A stretch of DNA of 64,000 nt, taken from assembly GCF_900188225.1 (NCBI RefSeq), contig NZ_FZOC01000007.1, forward strand, positions 1 through 64,000. The letters run 5' to 3'. A program made the position numbers and the translations under genes. This document shows, piece after piece, positions 44,274 to 52,706 of this stretch (positions are counted from its first letter, which is position 1; each line of letters begins with the position of its first letter). The notes below the pieces were generated by a model. It was not told the origin of the DNA. It was given only the letters and a program-made list of their open reading frames with translations, and made no database searches. This DNA comes from Humidesulfovibrio mexicanus. GTDB taxonomy: Bacteria > Desulfobacterota > Desulfovibrionia > Desulfovibrionales > Desulfovibrionaceae.

Positions 44274-45421
44274 GCAGGCACACGTATGTCATGAGCGCCC
44301 TGGCCGAGATGCTGGGCGGCGGCGCGCCGGCCCCGCACTCGCTCTTTCTGGATCTGGGCGACTGCCGCATGGAGGTGCGCTCCAACTCCGCTGCGCTGCT
44401 TCAGGCGCTGGACGCCTACTTCGGCGGCTTTGTGGCCGCGCCCGGCCCGGCGCAGGTGGCCGTCACCGCGCTGGAAGGACCGGCCCCCAACGTTCCCCTG
44501 GAGCTGGCGGTGAAGGAGCCCGACCCCGGCAAGACCAAGGTGAAGGAGGAGTTCGCCGACCTGCCCGGCGGGCGGCTGGTGCGCAAGGCCCTCACCGGCA
44601 TGGTGTTCCTCTTCGGCAAGGAGTTGAATCTGGCCATGGGCCCCTGCCTTGCGAACGCCAACCAGGTGGTGAACTTCATCAACAACCGCTACATCGAGCA
44701 CAAATTGCGCCAGGGCTGCCTGCTCGGACACGCGGCGGCCGTGGCCCACCTCATGGCCGACCCCGCCGGGGGGCGCCTGCGGGGACTGGCCCTGTGCGGC
44801 TTTTCCGGCGCGGGCAAAAGCACCCTGGCTATGCATGTCATGAGCCGGGGCGCGCTGTTCGTCAGCAATGACCGCTTGCTGGTGCAGCCCGGCCAGGCCC
44901 CCGGCCATGGAAACGGCCGCCCGGCGGCGCAGGGGGCGGCCGGACTGCGCATGTTCGGCATCCCCAAGCTGCCGCGCATCAACCCCGGCACCGCCCTGAA
45001 CAACCCGCACCTGGCCGCCGTTGTGCCGGAAGAAGACCGCGAGCGTTTTTCCGACCTCCCGGCCGACGAGTTGTGGGAGCTGGAGCACAAGTACGACGTG
45101 TTCCTGGACGCCTGCTTCGGGGAGGGGCGCTTCGTGCTCCAGGCCCCCATGGACGGGCTGGTGGTGCTCAACTGGCGGCGCGGCGGCGGCGAGACCTCCA
45201 TCCGCTTCGTCGATGCGGCCGAGCGGCCGGACCTGCTGCCCGCGTTCATGAAGGCCGCCGGGCTGTTCGCCCTGCCGATGAACGGCGACGCGGCCTGGCG
45301 CGACCCGGACCAGTCGGCCTATGCGGAGCTGCTGTCCCGCTGCGACCTTGTCGAGGTCTCCGGGGGCGTGGATTTCGGCCGCGCGGCGGACTTCTGCATC
45401 GAATACCTTGTGCACGGCTAG
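44270..45421 (+). CDS. HprK-related kinase B (GAK system)
   Basis: A 383-residue kinase related to HPr kinase/phosphorylase. The P-loop is GFSGAGKST (177-185), followed by LFVSNDRLLV, where HprK has its metal-binding Asp. Residues 1-170 are an extra N-terminal region. HPr itself is not encoded nearby, so the target may be one of the small GAK proteins. The ATG overlaps the previous stop. Confidence 0.85.
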   Translation: MSRHTYVMSALAEMLGGGAPAPHSLFLDLGDCRMEVRSNSAALLQALDAYFGGFVAAPGPAQVAVTALEGPAPNVPLELAVKEPDPGKTKVKEEFADLPGGRLVRKALTGMVFLFGKELNLAMGPCLANANQVVNFINNRYIEHKLRQGCLLGHAAAVAHLMADPAGGRLRGLALCGFSGAGKSTLAMHVMSRGALFVSNDRLLVQPGQAPGHGNGRPAAQGAAGLRMFGIPKLPRINPGTALNNPHLAAVVPEEDRERFSDLPADELWELEHKYDVFLDACFGEGRFVLQAPMDGLVVLNWRRGGGETSIRFVDAAERPDLLPAFMKAAGLFALPMNGDAAWRDPDQSAYAELLSRCDLVEVSGGVDFGRAADFCIEYLVHG

Positions 45422-45434
45422 GCAGGGGGCGAAC

Positions 45435-46622
45435 GTGGCCAAGACCTGGATCCGCCGCGAGGTGGAGATTCCCAATCACATGGCCCTGGCGCGGCTGGAG
45501 AAGTGCCCGGAGCTGGGGCCCCGGGTGCTGTTCTTCAGCGGGGGCACGGCCCTGCGCAGAACCAGCGCCCGGCTGGTGCACTACACGCACAACTCCGTGC
45601 ACGTGGTTACGCCCTTCGACTCCGGCGGCAGCTCGGCCAAGCTCCGGCAGGCCTTCAACATGCCCGCCGTGGGCGACATCCGCAACCGGCTTATGGCCCT
45701 GGCCGACCAGAGCCTGCGCGGCAACCCGGAGATTTTCGCGCTCTTCGCCCACCGCCTGCCCAAGGCGACAGGCGGCCAGGACGAGCTGCGCCGCGAGCTG
45801 GACCGCATGGTGCGCGGCAGGCACGAACTGGTGGCGGGCATTCCCGACCCCATGCGCAAGATTGTGCGCAACCATCTGGCCATGTTCCAGCAGAACATGC
45901 CCGACAGCTTCGACCTCTCAGGGGCGAGCATCGGCAACCTGGTGCTGGCCGGGGGGTATCTGGCCAACCGCAGGCACCTGGATCCGGTGATCTTCATGTT
46001 CTCCAACCTGGTGCAGGTGCGCGGCACCGTACGCCCTGTGGTGAACAAGAACCTGCACCTAGCCGCGGAATTGGCCGACGGAGCCCTTGTGGTGGGCCAG
46101 CACCGCATGACCGGCAAGGAGACGGCCAGACTCTCCCAGCCCATCGCCCGCCTGTTTCTCTCCGACGAGACCGGCCGCCCGGTGGAACAGCCCATCCGCG
46201 ACAAGATGCGCGGCCTCATCGCCTCGGCCGAGCTCATCTGCTACCCCATGGGCAGCTTCCATTCCAGCCTGCTGGCCAACCTGCTGCCGCGCGGGGTGGG
46301 CCAGGCCGTGGCCGGGGCCTCCTGCCCCAAGGTCTACGTGCCCTCCACCGGGGACGACCCGGAATGCCTGGGCCTGGGCGTGGCCGACCAGGTGGAGCGC
46401 CTGGGCCAAACCCTCATGGCCGACGCCCCCGGCATCCGCCTGTGCGACGTGCTGCACTACGTGCTGGTGGACTCGCGCCACGGGCAGTACCCCGGCGGGC
46501 TGGACGTGCCGCGCATACGGAACCTGGGCGTGGAGGTCATCGACTGCCCGCTCATCGGCTACGGCGCCAGCACGGACATCGACGACCGTTTTCTCGCGCC
46601 CATTCTGCTTTCCCTGGCGTGA
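45435..46622 (+). CDS. CofD-related protein (GAK system)
   Basis: A 395-residue protein of the CofD/YvcK superfamily. It shows FFSGGTALR and VTPFDSGGSSAKLR near the N terminus and SAELICYPMGSFHSSLLANLLP later, in two parts. CofD joins a phosphate-containing group to the deazaflavin Fo, whereas YvcK relatives have regulatory roles. Which applies here is not known. I chose the GTG at 45435, preceded by an AGGGGG site, over a start 38 codons upstream that overlaps the kinase gene. Confidence 0.85.
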   Translation: MAKTWIRREVEIPNHMALARLEKCPELGPRVLFFSGGTALRRTSARLVHYTHNSVHVVTPFDSGGSSAKLRQAFNMPAVGDIRNRLMALADQSLRGNPEIFALFAHRLPKATGGQDELRRELDRMVRGRHELVAGIPDPMRKIVRNHLAMFQQNMPDSFDLSGASIGNLVLAGGYLANRRHLDPVIFMFSNLVQVRGTVRPVVNKNLHLAAELADGALVVGQHRMTGKETARLSQPIARLFLSDETGRPVEQPIRDKMRGLIASAELICYPMGSFHSSLLANLLPRGVGQAVAGASCPKVYVPSTGDDPECLGLGVADQVERLGQTLMADAPGIRLCDVLHYVLVDSRHGQYPGGLDVPRIRNLGVEVIDCPLIGYGASTDIDDRFLAPILLSLA

Positions 46623-46666
46623 CCACAACGCCGCTGCACCACGTAACCCGACAGATGGAGGTGGCT

Positions 46667-47191
46667 ATGGACAAGGACAAGATCGAGATGAAGGCCGTGA
46701 TGGAGACCGCCGCCGTGGCCGACTACCTGGAGGCACTGGCCAGGGGGTTCAAAAAGGGACAGATCACCGTTGAAAAGGGCGGCGAAAGCCTGACCCTCAT
46801 CCCGGTGGAGACCGCCGAGGTGGAGGTGGAGGCCCGCGTCAAGAAGGATAAGGCCCGCTTTTCCCTGGAGGTGACCTGGCGCGTGGCTCGCGAGCAGGAT
46901 GACCCAACGGCCCTGCGCATCAGCGCCGAGGCCTCGGTGGGCGCGGGCAAGGACGGCCCCGCCAAGGCCCTTGAAAAGAAGGACCGCAAGGAGGAGGACA
47001 AGACGTCCGATGCGAAGCCTGCGGCCAAGCCCGAGGCCAAGCCTGCGGCCAAGCCTGCGGCCAAGCCTGAGGCCAAGCCTGAGGCCAAGCCTGAAGAAAA
47101 GAACGCCGCGATCCCCGCCGCCATCCCGTCTTCCGGCCCGGCTGTCTCCCCTGCTTCCGGCCCGGCCACGAAGCCCGCGCCCAAGGCCTAG
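46667..47191 (+). CDS. Second amphi-Trp domain protein with Lys/Pro/Ala repeat tail
   Basis: A 174-residue protein. The N-terminal 85 residues are an amphi-Trp domain (ADYLEALARGFKKGQITVEKGG in parts, FSLEVTWRVA). The tail is a low-complexity run of K-P-E/A-A units coded by a 12-bp tandem repeat (47021-47092), then a Pro/Ser-rich end. Such tails behave as flexible or charged tethers. The ATG at 46667 has GGAGGT in front; an ATG 12 bases upstream is an alternative. It closes the GAK operon. Confidence 0.75.
   Translation: MDKDKIEMKAVMETAAVADYLEALARGFKKGQITVEKGGESLTLIPVETAEVEVEARVKKDKARFSLEVTWRVAREQDDPTALRISAEASVGAGKDGPAKALEKKDRKEEDKTSDAKPAAKPEAKPAAKPAAKPEAKPEAKPEEKNAAIPAAIPSSGPAVSPASGPATKPAPKA
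47021..47092 (+). repeat. Six-copy 12-bp tandem repeat
   Basis: Six units of gcggccaagcct or gaggccaagcct (first unit ending ccc) are arranged head to tail and encode A/E-A-K-P. Copy-number change by slippage would stay in frame. Confidence 0.85.
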
Positions 47192-47218
47192 ACGCCGGAC
47201 TTCCCCCTTCGACCCTGC

Positions 47219-47250
47219 CCCCGCCCATCGGCCCTGCGCCGGGGGCGGGG
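47219..47250. terminator. Hairpin between the GAK operon and the PHP-glycosyltransferase gene
   Basis: CCCCGCCC (47219-47226) pairs with GGGCGGGG (47243-47250). It lies between convergent genes and has no T-run, so it is only a probable terminator. Confidence 0.5.
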
Positions 47251-47357
47251 TTCGTCGTATCGCCGCGCCAGCGTCCCGGAACCGTGCGGCCCCGGAGCCC
47301 GGCGCGCTGCCGGAGTCCGGGGCCTGGAGGAAGGAGGCGGGGCTGGAGAGTCGTTGC

Positions 47358-49913
47358 CTATGCCGCGCGGGCCTGCTGCCCGGCGGGACCGCCCGCGTCC
47401 GGGCGCACAGGGCCGGGCCGGGGGCCGGAAGGCGGGCCCGGCTGGAACGTCGGCGTGGTGTCGGCCTCGCCGCGCACCGTGCTGGCGTAAATGTCCCAGG
47501 TGCGCAGGAAGGCCTGGTCAAAGGAGGTCTGGGCCGCGTGCTTGCGGGCCAGCACGGCCATGTCGGCCAGACGCTGACGGTCCAGCATCAGGTCCAGCAC
47601 GCTCATGGCCAGGGCGGCCGGGTCGCCGGGCTCCACCACAAGTCCGGTGCGGCCCGGCTGCATGGCCTCGCGCGGGCCGCCAGCGCTGGTCACCACCACG
47701 GGCAGGCCGCTGGCCTGCGCCTCCAGCACCACGTTGCCGAAGGTGTCCGTTGCCGAGGGGAACACGAAGAGATCCGACCCGGCGTAGGCCTGGGCCAGGG
47801 CCTCGCCCGAGAGATAGCCGGTGAAGACCACGGGCAGGTCCGCCGTGGCCGCGCGCATCTCCTCCAGGTACGGCCCGTCGCCCACCACCACCAGCCGGGC
47901 GTCCGGGCGGTGGGCGTGCACCAGGCGGAAGGCCTCGGCCAGCACGTCCAGGCTTTTTTCGCGCGACACGCGGCCCACGTACAGCAGCTTGAACTGCCGT
48001 TCCAGGCCCAGGTCGCGGAAGAAGGCGCCTTGCCTGTCCGGGCGGAAGCGTTCGGCGTCCACTCCGCGCGGGTGCACCACGATGCGCTCCGCGCCGATGC
48101 CGCGCTGGGCCAGGTCCTGGGCGGTGCTGCGGCTGGGGGCGTAGATCGTGTCCATGCTGCCGTAGAACCAGCGCATGTAGCGCCAGGCCGTGTCCTCCAT
48201 GGCCGGGTCCTCGGTGAACATGCGCACGTACTCCGGGAAGGCGGTGTGGTAGGTGCCGTGCACGGGGATTTTGAGGATGCGCGCGATGGCCAGCCCGGCC
48301 AGGCCCATGGGGCCGGGGGTGGCGGTGAGGATGCAGTCGAAGTCCTGCTCCGCGCACCAGGCGAGCAGCTTCAGGAACGGCGGGTAGTGCAGGGCGATCT
48401 CCGGATACTCCGGCAGCTGGAACGAGCCGATGGGCGCGAAGCGGGCCGCGCCGGGGCCCAGGTCGTCCGCCTCCAGCCCGGCCCCGCACGTGACCACGGT
48501 CATGTCCTTGCCGTGCTTTTCGGCCAGGGCGATTTGTTGCTGGATGGTGCGGGCCACGCCGTTGACCTCGGCGAAGGTGTCGGTGAAATGGGCCATCTTG
48601 AGGCCGCCGGGCTTGTGCCGAGCCGGCGCGTGGCCGAATGCCTCCAGGCACTGCCGGGCGAAGGCCCGCTCCGAGGCGAAGAGCCCGCAGGAGATGAGGA
48701 AGGGCGAGAGCATGGCGTAGAGCGAACCGGCCTGGGCCACCTCGTGCAGCAGGCCGAAGATGTCCGCGCGCTGCACGGCCGCCAGCGTGCGCCCGGCGAA
48801 GCGCGCAAGCATCCTGTCGGCCACGCGGGACACGAAGCGCCGCCAGGAGTCTTCGGGCTTTGCCGAAGCGTTGCGGCCCCGCGCGGCGTCCAGCATGGCC
48901 GCATCGGCGCGGATGACCCGCCCGGCCTCGGCCAGCAGCATGGCGCTGGTGGAGTTCTTGTCCGCGGCAAGGGAGAAGGCGGCCAGCCGGGCGCGGTCGG
49001 CCAGGGCGCGCAGCCTGTGCCCGAAGCCTCTGGGCCGCCTGGCGCGGGGGTCGAGCAGGGCGTTGGCGTAGCGCAGGCACAGATGGCTTTCCGGCAGCCT
49101 GCCCGCGCGGCTCTTGTAGAACTGGTAGGCGATGCCGCACAGGTTGTGGGCCATGTTCCAGGGGGTGGCGGCCTCGCCCTGCACCAGGCCCTCGCCAGCG
49201 GCCAGGCCTCTAAGCAGGGTGTTCACCGTGGCCGGGCCGGGGAAGCTGGTGTGCATCCGGGCGATGCCCAGGGACGAATGGTCGTCGCTGCCGGCCACCA
49301 GCGCCTTTTCCCAGGGCGTGTCGCCGAAGGGGGCGATGCCGTGCTTGCAGGCCAGACGTTCCACGTCCTCGCGGCCAAGCCCGCCCACGATGCGGCGCAG
49401 GGCCCGGTTCTGGCCCTCGTCGCGCGAGCCGTTGAGCTCCAGGACGTTGAAGAGCAGGAGCGCCTGCTCGAAGTGCTCCGCGGTGAGCTTGCCGTTGACC
49501 GCGAAGAGCGGGTGCGCCAGCACATGCACGATGCCCTGGGCGCGCAGATAGGGGACCAGCTCGAACACGTCCCCGCGCACGCGCTGGATGTCCGCGTGCT
49601 GGGCCTCGGTGATGTCGTAGGCCAGCACGTGCAGCTTGCAGCGGTCCTCGGGGAAGTAGGTGGTGATCTCCTCGCTGACGAAGGCGCCGGGCAGGTGGGC
49701 GATCTCCAGGGCCCCGGCGATGGTGTTGTGGTCGGTGATGGTGACGAGCCCCATGCCCAGCGCCCGGGCGGTGTCGTAAATAGTGCGCGGGGCGGTGAAG
49801 CTCTCCGGGCAGCCCATGCGCTGGAGCACCCATTGGGAGGGCCGCGTGGAGTGGCGCGAGTGCACGTGCAGGTCGATGCAAAAGCGCTGACGGTCGGCTG
49901 CTGTTTCTGTCAT
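47358..49913 (-). CDS. PHP domain fused to a GT4 glycosyltransferase
   Basis: An 851-residue fusion. Residues about 1-280 are a PHP metal-dependent phosphoesterase-like domain (IDLHVHSRHS, ITDHNTIAGALE, VLAHPLF, GSDDHSS). A helical middle (about 290-440) follows. Residues about 450-830 are a GT-B family 4 glycosyltransferase (MAHFTDTFAEVNGVARTI, LYVGRVSREKSLDVLAEAF, the nucleotide-sugar site SATDTFGNVVLEAQASGLP). It may make a glycolipid or glycan and trim a phosphate in the same pathway. No transport or lipid genes are adjacent. The ATG at 49913 opens the PHP domain. Confidence 0.88.
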   Translation of the reverse strand: MTETAADRQRFCIDLHVHSRHSTRPSQWVLQRMGCPESFTAPRTIYDTARALGMGLVTITDHNTIAGALEIAHLPGAFVSEEITTYFPEDRCKLHVLAYDITEAQHADIQRVRGDVFELVPYLRAQGIVHVLAHPLFAVNGKLTAEHFEQALLLFNVLELNGSRDEGQNRALRRIVGGLGREDVERLACKHGIAPFGDTPWEKALVAGSDDHSSLGIARMHTSFPGPATVNTLLRGLAAGEGLVQGEAATPWNMAHNLCGIAYQFYKSRAGRLPESHLCLRYANALLDPRARRPRGFGHRLRALADRARLAAFSLAADKNSTSAMLLAEAGRVIRADAAMLDAARGRNASAKPEDSWRRFVSRVADRMLARFAGRTLAAVQRADIFGLLHEVAQAGSLYAMLSPFLISCGLFASERAFARQCLEAFGHAPARHKPGGLKMAHFTDTFAEVNGVARTIQQQIALAEKHGKDMTVVTCGAGLEADDLGPGAARFAPIGSFQLPEYPEIALHYPPFLKLLAWCAEQDFDCILTATPGPMGLAGLAIARILKIPVHGTYHTAFPEYVRMFTEDPAMEDTAWRYMRWFYGSMDTIYAPSRSTAQDLAQRGIGAERIVVHPRGVDAERFRPDRQGAFFRDLGLERQFKLLYVGRVSREKSLDVLAEAFRLVHAHRPDARLVVVGDGPYLEEMRAATADLPVVFTGYLSGEALAQAYAGSDLFVFPSATDTFGNVVLEAQASGLPVVVTSAGGPREAMQPGRTGLVVEPGDPAALAMSVLDLMLDRQRLADMAVLARKHAAQTSFDQAFLRTWDIYASTVRGEADTTPTFQPGPPSGPRPGPVRPDAGGPAGQQARAA

Positions 49914-49938
49914 GCTGGTCTCGCGGCGGCCGTGGGCG

Positions 49939-50292
49939 TCAGGCGCAGCGCGGCAGCGGGCCGCGCTCCCGGTCGGACTGGCAGTGCACGCACAGCCGCG
50001 CCGTGGGGTTGGCGAAAAGCCGCGCCAGGGCGATGTCCTCGCCGCAGTCCTCGCACACGCCGTAGGTCCCGGCGTCCATGCGGGCAAGGGCCTCCTCTAT
50101 CTCGGCGCGCCGGGCCTCCATGCGGCGGCGCAGCACCAGCTGCATCCCCACCTCCACCACGCGGGAGGCGTACTCGTTTTCATCGGCGCAGGCGTCGAGC
50201 CGGGTGGCGTCGTCCATGTCCGGGTCCGGGGCGACAGGGGGCATGAGTCCGTTCAGGGCGTCCATCAACTGCTGGCGAAGGTTCGTCTGCAT
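49939..50292 (-). CDS. DksA/TraR-type zinc-finger protein
   Basis: A 117-residue protein with a helical N terminus and a C-terminal C4 zinc finger (CEDCGEDIALARLFANP, then CVHC). DksA-like proteins bind RNA polymerase and tune transcription with ppGpp. It is shorter than E. coli DksA. The start at 50292 follows GGAGG. It sits 25 bp before the PHP-glycosyltransferase gene on the same strand. Confidence 0.88.
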   Translation of the reverse strand: MQTNLRQQLMDALNGLMPPVAPDPDMDDATRLDACADENEYASRVVEVGMQLVLRRRMEARRAEIEEALARMDAGTYGVCEDCGEDIALARLFANPTARLCVHCQSDRERGPLPRCA

Positions 50293-50540
50293 GGCGTGTC
50301 CTCCTGGTTTGGCGGAAGGCCCGGCTGTACCGCCGAGCATGAAGACGGCTATCACGCGCCCGGCGGGCCGTGGTTACCGTGCCGTTACGCCAGGGGAACA
50401 AGTGCGCGGCTTCGAGGCGGAGCGGCGAGACCCCGGAGCGAAGCGGGAGTCGGGGCGGCGTTGCCTTGGGAGCGCCTTTGGGCTAGCGTTGCGCCATGCC
50501 GTCGGCAGAAAGCCGCCACCGTTCGAGCCAGGAGGAGCCC

Positions 50541-51242
50541 ATGCGCGCACCATTTCCGCTTTCCCGAACCGCGTTCGCGGCCGCACTTGCCGCGCTTCTC
50601 GCCGCCGCGCCGCTGGTCTGGCCCGGACAGGCCCATGCCCTGAGCATGGGCGGCCTGTTCGGGTCGCCCGTGGACGCCGAGTTGGTGGGACGGGTGCCCC
50701 AGGCCAAGCGCGAGGGCATCAACAAGGCCGAGTTCCTGCTGGCCTGCGCCAAACAGGATCAGGAGCTCGCGGAGCTGAAAGAGGAGTTGGCCGACCGCCA
50801 GGACGACCTGGCGAGCCTCTACGCCAAGCTGGCCAAATGCCAGACCCGCGCCGCGGAGATCGCCCTGGACATCGCCAAGATGGAGGCCGTCATGGGCAGC
50901 AATCTGGGCAAGGGCGAGGAGAACCGCAAGGTGCTCGACGGGCTTAAGAGCGACCGCGCCGAGAACGACCTGGAATGCCGGGAGCTCAAGTCCAAGATCG
51001 GACCAGCCACGCTGATGGTGCGCGACTGGACCAATCGCGTGGCCGCCAAGGAAAAGGCCGTGGCCGAGTTCAAGGCCCGGAGGCCGTCTCTCTCGGGCAT
51101 CGCCGCCCCGGCCCCTGCGCCCGCTCCGGTGGTTCCCGTGGACGATCCAGTGGAGATCGTCCGGCCCCAGCCCGGCTCTGCCGCGTCCCAGCCAGAAGCC
51201 TCGCCAGCGGTTCCGGCGTCCGAGGCCGACCTCAAGAACTAG
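50541..51242 (+). CDS. Periplasmic coiled-coil protein, function unknown
   Basis: A 233-residue exported protein. A signal peptide (about 1-34, ending QAHALS) is followed by a coiled coil (about 65-180) with three Cys in the mature part (LLACAKQD, LAKCQTRA, DLECREL). A Pro/Ala-rich tail then carries a VVPVDDPVEIV stretch. I do not recognise the family. The ATG at 50541 is preceded by GGAGGAG. rsmG follows 43 bp later. Confidence 0.7.
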   Translation: MRAPFPLSRTAFAAALAALLAAAPLVWPGQAHALSMGGLFGSPVDAELVGRVPQAKREGINKAEFLLACAKQDQELAELKEELADRQDDLASLYAKLAKCQTRAAEIALDIAKMEAVMGSNLGKGEENRKVLDGLKSDRAENDLECRELKSKIGPATLMVRDWTNRVAAKEKAVAEFKARRPSLSGIAAPAPAPAPVVPVDDPVEIVRPQPGSAASQPEASPAVPASEADLKN

Positions 51243-51285
51243 GCGCACCCGCGCAGTCCCGGCACGCGCCCCGGAGGGGACGCCC

Positions 51286-52017
51286 ATGACCAAGAGACAG
51301 AAAGGCGCGGCCGCTGCCGCTCCGTACGCACCCACGCCCGCCGAGACGGCCGCCGAGGCCGCCCGCGCGGGCTTCGAGCTGTCCGCGCCGCAGGCGGAGG
51401 CCTTGTCCCGCTACCTGACCCTGCTGCTCAAGTGGAGCCGGGCCATGAACCTGGTGGGCCGCACCGGCTGGCCCGAGGTGTTCCGCGACCTGGCGGCGGA
51501 CAGCCTGCACCTGGCGCGCTTTCTGGCCGAAGCGGGCCTGCCGCCGAATCCGTTGACCCTGGACCTTGGGGCGGGCGCGGGCCTGCCCGGCATCCCCCTG
51601 CGGGTGCTCTGGCCGGAGGGCGAGTACGTGCTGGTGGAACTGCGCGAAAAACGGGCCATTTTCTTGACCCAGGCCGTTGCGGCCGTGCGCTTGGCGCGCA
51701 CCTTCGTGCTGCACGGCCGGGCCGAGGGCGCCGTGCAGGCCCTGCCGGGCCTTGGGCTTTTGCGTCCGCGCCAGGGCGCGGACCTGGTGCTGAGCCGGGC
51801 CTTCATGCCCTGGCCCAGGCTGCTGCCCCTGGCGGCCGGGCTTTTGGGCCCGGACCGCGCAGAGGCAGGCGGCAAACTGGTGGTGCTGGCCAACGAGGCC
51901 CCGCCAGCCGCCATCGGGGAGGGCCTGGGCGCGGGCTTCCGGCTGGCCGGGGCGCGGGAGTATCCGGCGGGCGGGGGGCGGCGCTACTTCTGGTTGCTGG
52001 AGTTGGACAGGGTCTGA
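51286..52017 (+). CDS. rsmG: RsmG, 16S rRNA m7G527 methyltransferase
   Basis: A 243-residue SAM-dependent methyltransferase that modifies G527 of 16S rRNA. It shows SRYLTLLLKWSRAMNLVG, the SAM-binding LDLGAGAGLPGIPL and VELREKRAIFL. The N terminus has about 35 extra residues. Its last 34 bases overlap the 3' end of a convergent small gene. Confidence 0.92.
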   Translation: MTKRQKGAAAAAPYAPTPAETAAEAARAGFELSAPQAEALSRYLTLLLKWSRAMNLVGRTGWPEVFRDLAADSLHLARFLAEAGLPPNPLTLDLGAGAGLPGIPLRVLWPEGEYVLVELREKRAIFLTQAVAAVRLARTFVLHGRAEGAVQALPGLGLLRPRQGADLVLSRAFMPWPRLLPLAAGLLGPDRAEAGGKLVVLANEAPPAAIGEGLGAGFRLAGAREYPAGGGRRYFWLLELDRV

Positions 52018-52202
52018 AGCATTCCGCCCTTGAAGATGAGGCGGGTGGCCAGTTCGTCGGCCTGTTCGGCCAGGTCCATGAGCTTCTCCAGGTATTCGAG
52101 GATGGCGTGCCGACGGGCCTCGTCCCCGTTTTCGAAGTCAAAGGTCAGGTCGCCGGAGCTGAAGTACTGTTCGAGCTTGTCCAGGTAGGCGGAGTCGAGC
52201 AT
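51984..52202 (-). CDS. Small acidic conserved-type protein
   Basis: A 72-residue acidic helical protein (MLDSAYLDKLEQYFSSGDL, ILEYLEKLMDLAEQADELATRL in parts) with no motif I recognise. It follows rlmH by 30 bp on the same strand and overlaps the convergent rsmG end. Codon usage looks like that of its neighbours and the ATG is well placed, so I think it is real. Confidence 0.65.
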   Translation of the reverse strand: MLDSAYLDKLEQYFSSGDLTFDFENGDEARRHAILEYLEKLMDLAEQADELATRLIFKGGMLQTLSNSSNQK

Positions 52203-52232
52203 TGTCGCGTCCTTTGGCCGTGGGGGGCCGTT

Positions 52233-52706
52233 TCAGTCGTGGTGATAGGGCAGGCCCTTGTTGATGCTGGCGGCGCGGTACAGCTGTTCCAGCAGCACCA
52301 CGCGGGCCAGCTCGTGCGGCAGGGTGATGCGTCCCAGGGAGAACATGGCGCCGCCGTTTTTGGCCCGGCCGCGCAGCTCGTCGGACAGGCCGAAGGCCCC
52401 GCCCACGATGAACCAGGGCGTGCGGGCCGCGTCCTCCCAGGCCTTGATGCGCGCCGCGAGCTCCCGGCTGGACCAGGTTTCGCCGCGTTCGTCAAGGAGC
52501 ACGGGCGTGGCCCCGGCGGGCAGCTTGGCCAAAATGTCGCGGCCCTCGCGCTGGGGTTTTTCCGCAGGCGGGCAGGCGGCCGGGGCGTCCTTGACGGTGA
52601 CGAAGTCGCAGCGGGCCAGGCGGGAGAGCTTGAGGGCGTACAGCTCGGCCGCGTCGCGCAGGGCGGCCTCGCGGCATTTGCCCACAAACAGGCAGCCCAG
52701 CGGCAC
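52233..52706 (-). CDS. rlmH: RlmH, 23S rRNA pseudouridine-1915 N3-methyltransferase
   Basis: A 157-residue SPOUT methyltransferase acting on 23S rRNA pseudouridine 1915. It shows VLLDERGETWSS, FIVGGAFGLSDELRGRA, the SLGRITLPHELARVVLLEQLYRA region in parts, and the conserved tail NKGLPYHHD. The GTG start overlaps the stop of the phosphoesterase gene by one base. Length matches the family. Confidence 0.95.
   Translation of the reverse strand: MPLGCLFVGKCREAALRDAAELYALKLSRLARCDFVTVKDAPAACPPAEKPQREGRDILAKLPAGATPVLLDERGETWSSRELAARIKAWEDAARTPWFIVGGAFGLSDELRGRAKNGGAMFSLGRITLPHELARVVLLEQLYRAASINKGLPYHHD

Noticed and set aside
47017-47098. CRISPR-like repeat array
   Set aside because: The repeats are 12 bp, contiguous, without spacers and in frame inside a coding sequence.
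46899-50246. Plus-strand reading frame of over 1100 codons
   Set aside because: It is opposite the PHP-glycosyltransferase gene and runs through low-complexity translation with no domain.
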